Below are positions 1 through 7,888 of a stretch of 64,000 nucleotides of DNA, in pieces; position 1 is the stretch's first letter; each line of letters begins with the position of its first letter. The position numbers and the translations under genes were made by a program. Source of the DNA: Bacteroidota bacterium (GTDB lineage: Bacteria; Bacteroidota; Bacteroidia; NS11-12g; UBA955); contig CANMBF010000007.1 of assembly GCA_947496065.1 (NCBI GenBank), forward strand, positions 1-64,000. Reading direction: 5' to 3'. Below the pieces are notes generated by a model. It made no database searches and was not told the origin of the DNA. It saw only the letters and a list, made by a program, of their open reading frames with translations.

Positions 1-377
1 TCCAATAATTGATTGCCCGAACCAACAGTCACGCCTGAAAACAACATGTCTGCCTTGTTCATATATTCAATCAATTCAATATCTATTATACCAGTCACAG
101 CATTCCCATTCTTATCTATAAGGCTATTCGCTGGAAAATAAAAACGACAACCTTTTGCACCAATCACCCATTGCGCGCCCGCAGCATTAATGGTAAATTT
201 TTGTAGTGCTGGCGCCGATTTTTTGAAGGCACTTAGAATACCAACTGAATAGTTCACAACGGGCACTTTAGGATTGTTGTTGGGTGTTGTAATGTAAACA
301 GTTGTTCTATCCTTTTTACAGGCATTGAGAATTAGTAAGACCATCATGATGGCCATGATTAGATTTTTATTTTTCAT
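1..377 (-). CDS. Lipoprotein of unknown function, 3' end beyond the left edge
   Basis: The 5' part of a gene that runs off the left edge; 125 codons are visible from the ATG complementary to 375-377. Residues 1-20 form a lipoprotein signal ending in the lipobox L-N-A-C (Cys20), so the mature protein is probably lipidated and anchored in the envelope. A polar linker follows, then a stretch containing FYFPANSLIDKNGNAVTG that I do not recognise as a named domain. It begins 10 bases after the stop of the beta-barrel gene at 388-1059, which suggests cotranscription and a shared role at the outer membrane. The role itself is unknown. Confidence 0.75.
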   Translation of the reverse strand, partial: MKNKNLIMAIMMVLLILNACKKDRTTVYITTPNNNPKVPVVNYSVGILSAFKKSAPALQKFTINAAGAQWVIGAKGCRFYFPANSLIDKNGNAVTGIIDIELIEYMNKADMLFSGVTVGSGNQLL

Positions 378-387
378 ATCTATTTAT

Positions 388-1059
388 TTAAAATTCGGTT
401 GGACATTTTTTGTATCTATTTTTAGGTTGACCTTTTTCACCAAAGCATAACACAGCACCAAAATAGTATTGATTAAGCGGGGTATCGTATACCAATTGTT
501 GTTCGAGCGCATATCTAAAGCCTACAAATGGTTGAACATAAACGGCATTGCCAATGTTACATTTTGCACCTAAGCCCGCTTGGGCCATGAATCTGCTATT
601 GGGCCAATACGACTTAGGAACGACGGCATTATTAAATCTTTCTTCGCCCCATCTACGCACTAGCAATTGTCCGCCTCCAAATAAAAATACATTGACTTTT
701 TCAGACTTAGGATTCAATACTAAATTTAAGCACAAATTAATCTCAGTAAAACGGATATCGGCATCGATTAATATGGCGCTATTTCTTGTAAAATTAGCAG
801 TGTATAAAGCCCTTGTAAAAACAACAGACCCATCCACAAAAAAGGTATTGCCTAAGGTACGTGCAACATAAAAGCCGCCTCCTGCCTTAGCACCTGGTTC
901 ATTTTGATTCAGTACTTTGTTATCGGGTGTTTCTATTTTCAATCGGTTGTATGCCATCTTACCAATGACGCCAAAACGCCATTCTGAAACTTGAGCATTC
1001 AATGACTGATAATTGCCAAGCAGAAAAACACAAAAAAAGAAGTCTAAGAATTTCTTCAT
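388..1059 (-). CDS. Outer-membrane beta-barrel protein (PorT-like fold), function unknown
   Basis: A 223-residue protein with a signal peptide (residues 1-23, cleavage expected after L-N-A-Q). The mature part is rich in alternating hydrophobic and aromatic strands (for example the segments near residues 80-130 and 155-205), typical of the small 8-12 stranded barrels that Bacteroidota encode in large numbers. The segment YVQPFVGFRYALEQQ near residue 175 fits a terminal barrel strand pair. No enzymatic motif is visible. It sits directly upstream of the lipoprotein gene (10-base gap, same strand), and barrel plus lipoprotein pairs commonly form surface complexes in this phylum. The barrel call is by composition and pattern; the function is not known. 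Confidence 0.7.
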   Translation of the reverse strand: MKKFLDFFFCVFLLGNYQSLNAQVSEWRFGVIGKMAYNRLKIETPDNKVLNQNEPGAKAGGGFYVARTLGNTFFVDGSVVFTRALYTANFTRNSAILIDADIRFTEINLCLNLVLNPKSEKVNVFLFGGGQLLVRRWGEERFNNAVVPKSYWPNSRFMAQAGLGAKCNIGNAVYVQPFVGFRYALEQQLVYDTPLNQYYFGAVLCFGEKGQPKNRYKKCPTEF

Positions 1060-1193
1060 TTCCTTAAAGACGATGAAAGTTGTTAAAACGTGTCTTTAAA
1101 TTTTAAAATATTTCTACATCCCTTGCTATCACTCAAAAATAATTTTAAGAAACCCTTTCATTGGTCGATAAAAAAGCTTGTTAAGTGTTCTGT

Positions 1194-1225
1194 TTTGATG
1201 AAGCAAGAACAATATAGTATTTTTG
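1194..1225 (+). promoter_or_regulatory. Bacteroidota-type promoter, TTTG (1194-1197) and TATTTTTG (1218-1225)
   Basis: A -33 TTTG and a -7 TAnnTTTG box separated by 20 bases, matching the known spacing for the primary sigma factor of Bacteroidota. Transcription would begin about 1229-1232, so the ATG at 1235 would have a leader of only a few bases. The box also overlaps an in-frame TTG at 1223, which argues against that TTG being the start. Confidence 0.65.
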
Positions 1226-1234
1226 CGAAGCGAT

Positions 1235-1618
1235 ATGATGACCGAGGATCTATTAAAAACCTATTTAAACAGCCTGCGATTGGATCTTAATTTATTTAAG
1301 GACGCCATTAAGGAAGTGAGCGAAGACATTATCAAGGAAGGCTTTAGTGCGTTTCCCATTTTCATTGCCCACCAAGCCGAAGTTAAATTAGGCGAGGTAA
1401 TCCTTGACCGCGAAGAATTGGGCATTAATTTTACTATACAAGCAAGTACACTCGAAGAATTTGTGAGTCGTAACATTATTAAACCTGGCAATGCCGATCG
1501 TTTCAAAGATGCTTTTAAAGACCCAGCGAAATTTTGTTGCATTTTTTTAGTCACCGAATACGGTGGACAATTTGTATTTGTTCCCTTCGAAATTACCGAA
1601 GCCACTTCGCCTGAATGA
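1235..1618 (+). CDS. Conserved hypothetical protein upstream of a glycosyltransferase
   Basis: A 127-residue soluble protein without signal peptide, membrane segment or recognised motif. I place the start at ATG 1235 (a second ATG follows at once) and not at the in-frame TTG 1223, because that TTG lies inside the -7 promoter box. The protein has a helical N-terminal half (residues 1-35) and a more beta-like C-terminal half ending with FVFVPFEI. Its stop overlaps the start of the glycosyltransferase gene (ATGA at 1615-1618), so the two are translationally coupled. I believe similar proteins occur widely in Bacteroidota, but I cannot name a function. Confidence 0.7.
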   Translation: MMTEDLLKTYLNSLRLDLNLFKDAIKEVSEDIIKEGFSAFPIFIAHQAEVKLGEVILDREELGINFTIQASTLEEFVSRNIIKPGNADRFKDAFKDPAKFCCIFLVTEYGGQFVFVPFEITEATSPE

Positions 1619-2625
1619 AGCAAGTAGCCATTGTTATATTAAATTACAATACACAAAAATTCTTAGCTGAATTTTTACCTTCCATATGCGCTACCCAATA
1701 TAGTAACTTAAAAATAGTAGTGGCAGACAATGCGTCTGCGGATGATTCGGTAAACTATGTCGAACAAAATTTTCCGCAAATTGAATTAATCGTTTTAGAA
1801 AAAAATTACGGTTTTACTGGCGGTTATAACCGCGCACTCAATCAGGTTACCGCAGATTATTATGTATTGCTCAATAGCGATGTAAAGGTAGATCCGAATT
1901 GGATTCAGCCCATGGTTGATTTGGTAGAAAACAATCCAATGATTGCGGCTGTTCAACCCAAATTATTGGATTATCAGTCGCCCGAAAAATTTGAGTACGC
2001 TGGGGGCAGTGGCGGCTTTATTGACCAATATGGCTATCCTTATTGTCGTGGCCGGGTGTTTGATACCATCGAAACGGATAATGGACAATACGATGATGCC
2101 AGACAAGTATTTTGGGCTACTGGTGCAGCACTGTTTATTAAGGCCGATTTGTACCATCAATTGGGTGGTTTAGATGAAGATTTTTTCGCCCATATGGAAG
2201 AAATTGATTTGTGTTGGCGTTTACAAAACGAAGGCCATCAGGTATGGGTTTGTCCCCAAAGCGTGGTGTACCATGTTGGCGGAGGCACCATGCATAAGTC
2301 GAATCCGAGAAAAACTTATCTTAATTTTAGGAATGGATTGATTTTATTGTTAAAGAATTTACCTGCGAGTCGTTTGTTGCCTGTGATTGTTATGCGATTA
2401 ATCCTCGATCATATAGCGGCTTACCGTTTTTTATTTCAAGGCAATACTGTCGAATTCACAGCCATTGCCAAGGCGCATTTTCATTTCATTTTTCAAATTG
2501 GCAAATGGTGGAAGAAGCGCCAAGTGATTCATCAGAACAAGGCTTATTACCATCCTGAAGTTTATAGAAAAAGTTTGGTGTGGGCCTATTTCAAAAAAGG
2601 AAAAAAGGTATTTTCTGAACTATAG
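1615..2625 (+). CDS. Family 2 glycosyltransferase (WcaA/RfbF type)
   Basis: A 336-residue GT-A fold glycosyltransferase that should transfer a sugar from a nucleotide-sugar donor to a cell-surface polysaccharide or lipid acceptor. Visible motifs: the N-terminal strand VAIVILNYN (4-12), the nucleotide-binding DNASADDS (38-45), the GFTGGYNRAL segment (66-75), the metal-binding NSD (87-89, in the place of the usual DxD) and the acceptor-side DEDFFAHMEEIDLCWRL (about 187-203) typical of rhamnosyltransferase-like members. A hydrophobic C-terminal region around 240-290 may associate with the membrane. The start overlaps the preceding stop by ATGA. The exact sugar and acceptor cannot be read from sequence. 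Confidence 0.9.
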   Translation: MKQVAIVILNYNTQKFLAEFLPSICATQYSNLKIVVADNASADDSVNYVEQNFPQIELIVLEKNYGFTGGYNRALNQVTADYYVLLNSDVKVDPNWIQPMVDLVENNPMIAAVQPKLLDYQSPEKFEYAGGSGGFIDQYGYPYCRGRVFDTIETDNGQYDDARQVFWATGAALFIKADLYHQLGGLDEDFFAHMEEIDLCWRLQNEGHQVWVCPQSVVYHVGGGTMHKSNPRKTYLNFRNGLILLLKNLPASRLLPVIVMRLILDHIAAYRFLFQGNTVEFTAIAKAHFHFIFQIGKWWKKRQVIHQNKAYYHPEVYRKSLVWAYFKKGKKVFSEL

Positions 2626-2688
2626 AGGCCTCCTTTTTCAATCGCTATTAGTCGATTAATTTAACGCATACTATTTTTAAATTTAAAC

Positions 2689-3369
2689 ATGAAAAAAATT
2701 GTTATACTCTCTGGTGCAGGCATGAGTGCCGAAAGTGGCATTAGCACCTTTCGTGATACAGGTGGATTATGGGAAGGCCACGATATCATGGAAGTCGCCA
2801 GTCCTGAAGGTTGGCGTAAAAATCCTGAATTGTTCACGGAATTTTACAATAAAAGACGCTTACAATTGGCCGAAGTTGAACCGAATGCAGGTCATAGAGC
2901 ACTTAAAATACTAGAAGACCAAAATGAGGTTTTTATCATCACACAAAACGTAGATGATTTGCATGAAAGGGCTGGCTCAACGAACATTCTGCATTTGCAT
3001 GGTGAACTCACAAAAATGAGAAGCACATATAATGAAAATTCAATTATTGATATTGGTTATAAGGCCATGCCCTATGGCGCCCTTTGCGATAATGGACATC
3101 TACTCCGTCCGCATATTGTTTGGTTTGGCGAAGCGGTTCCAATGATAGAGCAAGCCGTTGAAACATTGCTTGACGCAGATGTATTAATCATTGTTGGAAC
3201 CAGTTTAGAAGTCTATCCGGCAGCAGGTCTCATGCACTATGCACCTAGTAATTGCCCAATCTACTTAATCGACCCCAATCGACATGAAAACATCAACAAT
3301 GCAAGAATAGAATTAATAAAAGTTACCGCTGCGAAGGCTTTGCCAAAATTGATTAAAAACTGGTTGTAA
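2689..3369 (+). CDS. cobB: NAD-dependent sirtuin deacylase (CobB/SIRT5-like)
   Basis: A 226-residue sirtuin that removes acyl groups from lysine using NAD. Motifs: GAGMSAESGISTFRD (9-23) for NAD, TQNVDDLH (85-92), catalytic His104 in LHGE, RPHIVWFGE and GTSLEVYPA. Tyr53 and Arg56 form the Y-x-x-R pair that in SIRT5 and CobB recognises succinyl and malonyl groups, so desuccinylase activity is likely. The small domain normally holding four zinc-binding cysteines has only one (in ALCDNGH), so zinc is probably not bound; I recall this as a common form in the phylum. The gene stands alone, 63 bases after the glycosyltransferase. Confidence 0.92.
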   Translation: MKKIVILSGAGMSAESGISTFRDTGGLWEGHDIMEVASPEGWRKNPELFTEFYNKRRLQLAEVEPNAGHRALKILEDQNEVFIITQNVDDLHERAGSTNILHLHGELTKMRSTYNENSIIDIGYKAMPYGALCDNGHLLRPHIVWFGEAVPMIEQAVETLLDADVLIIVGTSLEVYPAAGLMHYAPSNCPIYLIDPNRHENINNARIELIKVTAAKALPKLIKNWL

Positions 3370-3502
3370 TAATTGAATTACTAATCAGACCAACCATCCC
3401 ATTTACTTCTACGAAGAAGAAAAAAATACTGTGGTTTATTCGTTTGCGGTCTAACTATAAAAGTTTAAAAGCAAGGGGCATTATTAAAGAAAAAACGAGG
3501 AA

Positions 3503-4879
3503 CTAAAGTTTTTCAAAATGCGCGGTAAAATGTCTCAGGAATTTCGGCTCTTTGTTAATTTTATAACCCTTTACGTGGTCTTTGGTTTTAAATATTTCCT
3601 CGAATACTTCTATCACATAATCGACATGCGATTGGGTGTACACTCTGCGCGGCATTGCCAATCGCACCAGCTCTTGAGGTGCAGGAATTAAACCCCCATT
3701 CGCATCGTATTTACCAAACATTACTGAACCAATTTCAACGCTTCGTATACCGCCTATTTTGTACAGCTCGCAAACCAAAGCTTGGCCCGGATATTCATTT
3801 ACTGGAATATGATTATACAAAGCTTTTGCATTGACATATACGGCATGTCCACCAATAGGATAAATAATAGGCACACCACATTTTTGAATGTGCTCGCCTA
3901 AATACTGAGTACTCGAGATTCTATAGTGTAAATAATCCGCATCGAACCCTTCAACTAAACCCACAGCTAGTGCTTCCATATCACGTCCTGATAAACCACC
4001 ATAGGTCGAAAATCCTTCGGTGATAATCAGCAATTGCATACAGGCTTCAGCTAAAGTTTCATTTCTGAGTGTTAAAAAACCACCCATGTTCACCAAGGCG
4101 TCCTTCTTCGCACTCATGATAGAGGCATCGGCCAAAGCAAACATTTCTTGTGCGATGTCTTGGTAGGATTTATTCTGATACCCTTCCTCGTCTCTATGAA
4201 TAAAAAAACTGTTCTCGGCAATGCGACAACAATCGAGTACCATTAGGACATTGTATTGTTTACAAATGCGACTTACTTCCTTTGCATTTTCCATGCTTAC
4301 TGGCAAACCACCACCACTGTTATTGGTAACTGTAAGAATAACTGCGGCAACATTTGCAGCGCCATATTCTAGGATTAGGACTTCTAATTTTACCGTATCT
4401 AAATTGCCTTTGAAAGGATAACTAGAAACATAATTTTTTGCTTCTTCAACAGGAATATCAATGGCAGTAGCACCACTAAATTCTATGTTCGCACGTGTGG
4501 TATCGAAGTGGGTATTGCTGATAAAATATTTACCTTTGCCACCAAGGTGCGTATACAAAATTTTCTCCGCTGCGCGCCCTTGGTGCGTAGGTAAAATATA
4601 CGGCATGCCTGTGAGGTCGTGAATGGCCTTTTCAAGTTTAATCCAACTTTTGGCACCTGCGTAAGATTCATCCCCTTGCATCATGGCGGCCCATTGATTG
4701 ACACTCATGGCAGAGGTCCCACTATCGGTTAGTAAATCAATAATCACTTGATCGGCATTTAACAAAAAGGGATTGTAATGCGCATCCCTTAGAAACTGTA
4801 CCCTTTCTTCAAGGGTGCTCATTTTTATTGCTTCAACAGATTTTATTCTGAAGGGTTCAATGATGGTTTTAAATTGCAT
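3503..4879 (-). CDS. tnaA: Tryptophanase (tryptophan indole-lyase), PLP-dependent
   Basis: A 458-residue member of the tryptophanase/tyrosine phenol-lyase family, which splits tryptophan into indole, pyruvate and ammonia. Conserved features: HQGR (99-102), Tyr73, Phe125, Asp216 and Arg219 around the cofactor, and the PLP lysine Lys259 in SAKKD. Positions that separate the two enzymes point to tryptophanase: Asp126 where phenol-lyase has Thr, VEIG (381-384) where phenol-lyase has MERG with the phenol-binding Arg, and RHF (449-451) where phenol-lyase has RFF. Odd points are GRAAE in place of GRGAE and LDCCR in place of the usual DxxR setting. It is the last gene of the aromatic operon, 42 bases after paaC. 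Tryptophanases also release sulfide from cysteine. Confidence 0.9.
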   Translation of the reverse strand: MQFKTIIEPFRIKSVEAIKMSTLEERVQFLRDAHYNPFLLNADQVIIDLLTDSGTSAMSVNQWAAMMQGDESYAGAKSWIKLEKAIHDLTGMPYILPTHQGRAAEKILYTHLGGKGKYFISNTHFDTTRANIEFSGATAIDIPVEEAKNYVSSYPFKGNLDTVKLEVLILEYGAANVAAVILTVTNNSGGGLPVSMENAKEVSRICKQYNVLMVLDCCRIAENSFFIHRDEEGYQNKSYQDIAQEMFALADASIMSAKKDALVNMGGFLTLRNETLAEACMQLLIITEGFSTYGGLSGRDMEALAVGLVEGFDADYLHYRISSTQYLGEHIQKCGVPIIYPIGGHAVYVNAKALYNHIPVNEYPGQALVCELYKIGGIRSVEIGSVMFGKYDANGGLIPAPQELVRLAMPRRVYTQSHVDYVIEVFEEIFKTKDHVKGYKINKEPKFLRHFTAHFEKL

Positions 4880-4921
4880 GAATGAAAAATAAAATTACCA
4901 TTTAGCACCCGAATGCGCCCT

Positions 4922-5650
4922 TTATAAAAACTGCATTTCTGCTAAAATATGACCAAGGTATTCGGTGTGCATACCATTGATACCACCTGTAATAACATTC
5001 CCTAATTCAGGTATCGCAAGATCAGCCGCATCTATAACATGCAAAATTTCTGCCTTCCACAATGGATAAATATCTTTTAAACTAAAGCCAATACTTTGCG
5101 TAATTAAAACCTTATCGGTTGCATTCATTTCGAACAAATCATCTGTATACCGCCATAGTTCATTCACTGCATTTTGGGCGCGCAAATTACTTTCTGCTGT
5201 GCCTTTGCCTAAGCGGATGACCCATTCGCTGCTGTGTCTAAAATGGTATTTTACCTCCTTCAAGCCCTTTGTAGCTAACGCCACTAATTTTTCATCGCGA
5301 CTTTTCAGCAAGGCTTCATATAAATGTTTTGCATAGGTAGCATATAACATTTGACGCACCATGCTGCAGGCAAAATCGCCATTGGGTTGTTCAACTAATA
5401 AGTGATTAAAGTATTCGCGTTCGCTTCTTAAAAAAGCGAGTTCATCAACATTTTTCTCGCCATTTAATTCACTTGCGTATTCATAAAAATCTTCTGCCTG
5501 ACCCAACAAATCCAATGAGATATTGGTCATTGCCAAATCTTCCTCAAGGATTGGTCCGCAGCTGCACCATTCGGCCAAGCGCTGTGCGAGAATTAAATTA
5601 TCATCTGCCAAGCGCAGTACATAATTGTATAATGCTTCTTTGGTTGTCAT
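4922..5650 (-). CDS. paaC: Phenylacetyl-CoA epoxidase subunit C homologue, set 1
   Basis: A 242-residue ferritin-like helical protein homologous to PaaC, the structural partner of PaaA in the ring 1,2-phenylacetyl-CoA epoxidase. The family signature LADDNLILAQRLAEWCSCGPILEEDLA near the N-terminus and the VKYHFRHSSEWVIRLGKGT segment (about 153-171) are easily seen. PaaC itself does not carry the di-iron site but is required for PaaA folding and CoA-ester binding. It follows paaB by 11 bases and precedes tryptophanase, in an operon otherwise devoted to tryptophan and tyrosine. A second, more canonical paaC lies at 51658-52416. The substrate of this set is uncertain. Confidence 0.88.
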   Translation of the reverse strand: MTTKEALYNYVLRLADDNLILAQRLAEWCSCGPILEEDLAMTNISLDLLGQAEDFYEYASELNGEKNVDELAFLRSEREYFNHLLVEQPNGDFACSMVRQMLYATYAKHLYEALLKSRDEKLVALATKGLKEVKYHFRHSSEWVIRLGKGTAESNLRAQNAVNELWRYTDDLFEMNATDKVLITQSIGFSLKDIYPLWKAEILHVIDAADLAIPELGNVITGGINGMHTEYLGHILAEMQFL

Positions 5651-5661
5651 AATTGAATTAA

Positions 5662-5952
5662 TTAAATATTTTTAGCGCCTTCCGGCATTTTATAAAATGT
5701 AGGATGTCTGTAAATCTTGTCATCTGCAGGATCAAAAAATTCTGCTTCCTCTTCGACCGTAGTAGCTGCTATGCTGCTAGATGGCACCACCCAAATAAGG
5801 CGACCTTCGCCTCGTCTTGTATAAATATCACGGGCGTTCTGTAAGGCCATGTTTTTGTCTGATGCGTGGATACTGCCTTCGTGTTTAAAAGGACTACCTC
5901 CTTTTTGAATAAATACTTCCCATAAAGGAAGTTGATCGTTTTTATTTTCCAT
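5662..5952 (-). CDS. paaB: Phenylacetyl-CoA epoxidase subunit B homologue, set 1
   Basis: A 96-residue PaaB, the small bridging subunit that holds PaaAC heterodimers together. Core sequence: PLWEVFIQKGGSPFKHEGSI, then ALQNARDIYTRR and the C-terminal FDPADDKIYRHPTFY, all typical of the family. The start is placed at ATG 5950-5952; a longer in-frame reading exists upstream but would run into the end of paaA and adds nothing conserved. The gap to paaA is 31 bases and to paaC 11 bases. An acidic insert (EEEAEFFDPAD) precedes the conserved tail. Confidence 0.9.
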   Translation of the reverse strand: MENKNDQLPLWEVFIQKGGSPFKHEGSIHASDKNMALQNARDIYTRRGEGRLIWVVPSSSIAATTVEEEAEFFDPADDKIYRHPTFYKMPEGAKNI

Positions 5953-5983
5953 TGTATTTATTTTTTTAAGATTGTTATATATT

Positions 5984-6931
5984 TTAAAGACTGGTTGCCG
6001 ACTGCATAGCATTTATTTTTTCTGAATAAGCCAAAACTGCTTGCCTTACCCATTGCCCTTCGTTGTGATATTTGATATGGTGTGCTATGCGTTTGTGGTT
6101 GCAAAGACCATTGCCTTTTACAACATTCCAAAACTCATCCCAATTAATGGCGCCTATTTCCCAGTGCTTGCTTGTTTCATTAAATTTCAAATCTTTATCG
6201 GGCACTGTTAAGCCAATGACATACGCTTGATCGACTGTTTTGTCAATGAATTTTTGTCGTAGGTCATCGTTGCTTGCGCGTTTAATTTTCCACTGCATCG
6301 ATTCTTGTGTGTGCCATGAATCTTTATCCGAAGGACCGAACATCATTAATGAAGGCCACCACCAGCGGTTCATTGCATCTTGTGCCATTTCCTTTTGAGC
6401 TTCTGTACCATTCATCATGGTCGCCATGATTTCGTAGCCTTGGCGTTGGTGAAAACTTTCTTCCTTGCATATACGCACCATTGCCCGCGAATAAGGCCCA
6501 TAAGAAGTCCTCTGAAGCGAAACTTGATTCACAATAGCGGCACCATCTACCAACCATCCAATCGCGCCTATATCGGCCCAATTTAAAGTTGGATAATTAA
6601 AAATTTGTGAATATTTGGCTTTGCCTTCGTGCAGTTGTTGTATCATTTCACTGCGGTCCATGCCCAAAGTTTCGGCCGCTGAATACAAATACAAACCGTG
6701 CCCACCTTCGTCTTGAATTTTTGCTAACAAAATTTTCTTTGCTCTTAAAGTTGGTGCGCGCAACACCCAATTGCCTTCTGGCTGCATTCCAATAACTTCC
6801 GAATGGGCATGTTGGGTCATTTGTCTTAGTACCGTTTTGCGATAAGCATCAGGCATCCAATCCTTGGGCTCTATTTTCTCATCTTGTTCAATCAAAGCAT
6901 TGAAGCGTTTTAATTTTTCTTCTTCTGTCAT
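5984..6931 (-). CDS. paaA: Phenylacetyl-CoA epoxidase catalytic subunit A homologue, set 1 (divergent)
   Basis: A 315-residue di-iron oxygenase subunit. Ligands expected from E. coli PaaA are all present, shifted by 3: Glu45, Glu75, His78 (QDEGGHGLY), Asp129, Glu158 and His161 ([12 protein letters not shown]). Compared with canonical PaaA and with the second copy in this window, the pocket region is altered: QDEGGH in place of QDEAGH, and [17 protein letters not shown] in place of [17 protein letters not shown] (135-151). It lies 30 bases after tryptophan 2,3-dioxygenase, inside the tryptophan/tyrosine operon, without paaD, paaE, paaG, paaZ or paaK nearby. Phenylacetyl-CoA is the default substrate; another aromatic CoA ester from the same pathway is possible. 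The enzyme needs an electron donor such as PaaE (38356-39447). Confidence 0.9.
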   Translation of the reverse strand: MTEEEKLKRFNALIEQDEKIEPKDWMPDAYRKTVLRQMTQHAHSEVIGMQPEGNWVLRAPTLRAKKILLAKIQDEGGHGLYLYSAAETLGMDRSEMIQQLHEGKAKYSQIFNYPTLNWADIGAIGWLVDGAAIVNQVSLQRTSYGPYSRAMVRICKEESFHQRQGYEIMATMMNGTEAQKEMAQDAMNRWWWPSLMMFGPSDKDSWHTQESMQWKIKRASNDDLRQKFIDKTVDQAYVIGLTVPDKDLKFNETSKHWEIGAINWDEFWNVVKGNGLCNHKRIAHHIKYHNEGQWVRQAVLAYSEKINAMQSATSL

Positions 6932-6961
6932 AGTGATTTTATTTTAATGATGAATATTATT

Positions 6962-7879
6962 TTAAATACTAAAAGTTCCCCAATTTTTTAATTCTTCCTC
7001 AGACCACAATTCCGGAAAGAAAATTCTGCGTTGGTATTTAGGGTGCATGTATTTTCGCCAGTCGCTACCACCCGTTGCTTCGGCATTGCCAAGGTATTTC
7101 CCAGCAGCATCGTAATGTGCCATTACCCAAGTAACATTCACAGTGTAATCATAATGTCGCATGGCTTGAATCAAGGCTTCATCTTTTTTCACGTCCTCGG
7201 GCAACTGTTTAAATCGGGTCCATAAATTGGCGGTGTTATAAACTTCCATTTTTATTAAAAATTCAGCCTTATAGCGAGCTTCAAACAACTGTATGAGTGT
7301 GGTTTTTTTGCCTGTTGCATGGTCTTTACCAGCCGCTTGCCAATACAAATGTTCGTAAGCGTGTTCATGGGATGTATTTCTATCAATGGTGGCTCTATAG
7401 CGGTGGTCGATTAAATTAATCAACTCGGTTGACGAAAATTCAATTAAACGGTATTGTGCACTCTGAAATCCACTTGCTGGTGTCAGTGTATTTCTAAATT
7501 TCATATACTGATCCTTCTCCATGCCATCACCCATGATATCAAACGAAGAGGAGAGCATATCGAAATAGCGACTGATGCGCCTTAGTTTTTCTGTAAAAAA
7601 GGGTGCGGTAATGGTCTCGCATTGGCTCACCTGATCAATCTCCCATAAAATCATTTTAAAAAGGAGCTCATTGATTTGGTGGTACATAATGAACACCATT
7701 TCATCGGGCAAGGTACTGCGCTGCAATTGTAAATTTAACAAGGCGTCGGTATGAATATAATCCCAATAGGTAATGGGTTTCGCCCATATTAATCCCTCCA
7801 AATGCACATCGGGATTCTGATCGATGGCCTTGAATTTTTCTTCAATGCGTTGATGTAATTGTGCTTGTTCTTCTCTCAT
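6962..7879 (-). CDS. kynA: Tryptophan 2,3-dioxygenase
   Basis: A 305-residue haem dioxygenase that opens the indole ring of tryptophan to give N-formylkynurenine. Visible: YWDYIHTDALLNLQLQRS (38-55), active-site His67 in YHQINELLFK, Arg129 in FRNTLTPASGFQSAQYR (carboxylate binding), the haem-ligand His255 in VMAHYD and the substrate loop ATGGS (268-272). All match the bacterial and animal enzyme family. It lies 9 bases after the desaturase gene and 30 bases before paaA. Kynurenine formamidase, needed for the next step, is not in the window. Encoding it together with tryptophanase gives this operon two competing first steps for tryptophan. Confidence 0.93.
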   Translation of the reverse strand: MREEQAQLHQRIEEKFKAIDQNPDVHLEGLIWAKPITYWDYIHTDALLNLQLQRSTLPDEMVFIMYHQINELLFKMILWEIDQVSQCETITAPFFTEKLRRISRYFDMLSSSFDIMGDGMEKDQYMKFRNTLTPASGFQSAQYRLIEFSSTELINLIDHRYRATIDRNTSHEHAYEHLYWQAAGKDHATGKKTTLIQLFEARYKAEFLIKMEVYNTANLWTRFKQLPEDVKKDEALIQAMRHYDYTVNVTWVMAHYDAAGKYLGNAEATGGSDWRKYMHPKYQRRIFFPELWSEEELKNWGTFSI

Positions 7880-7888
7880 AATCTATAC

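Noticed and set aside
3503-4879. Tyrosine phenol-lyase
   Set aside because: The specificity positions are those of tryptophanase: Asp126, VEIG and RHF.
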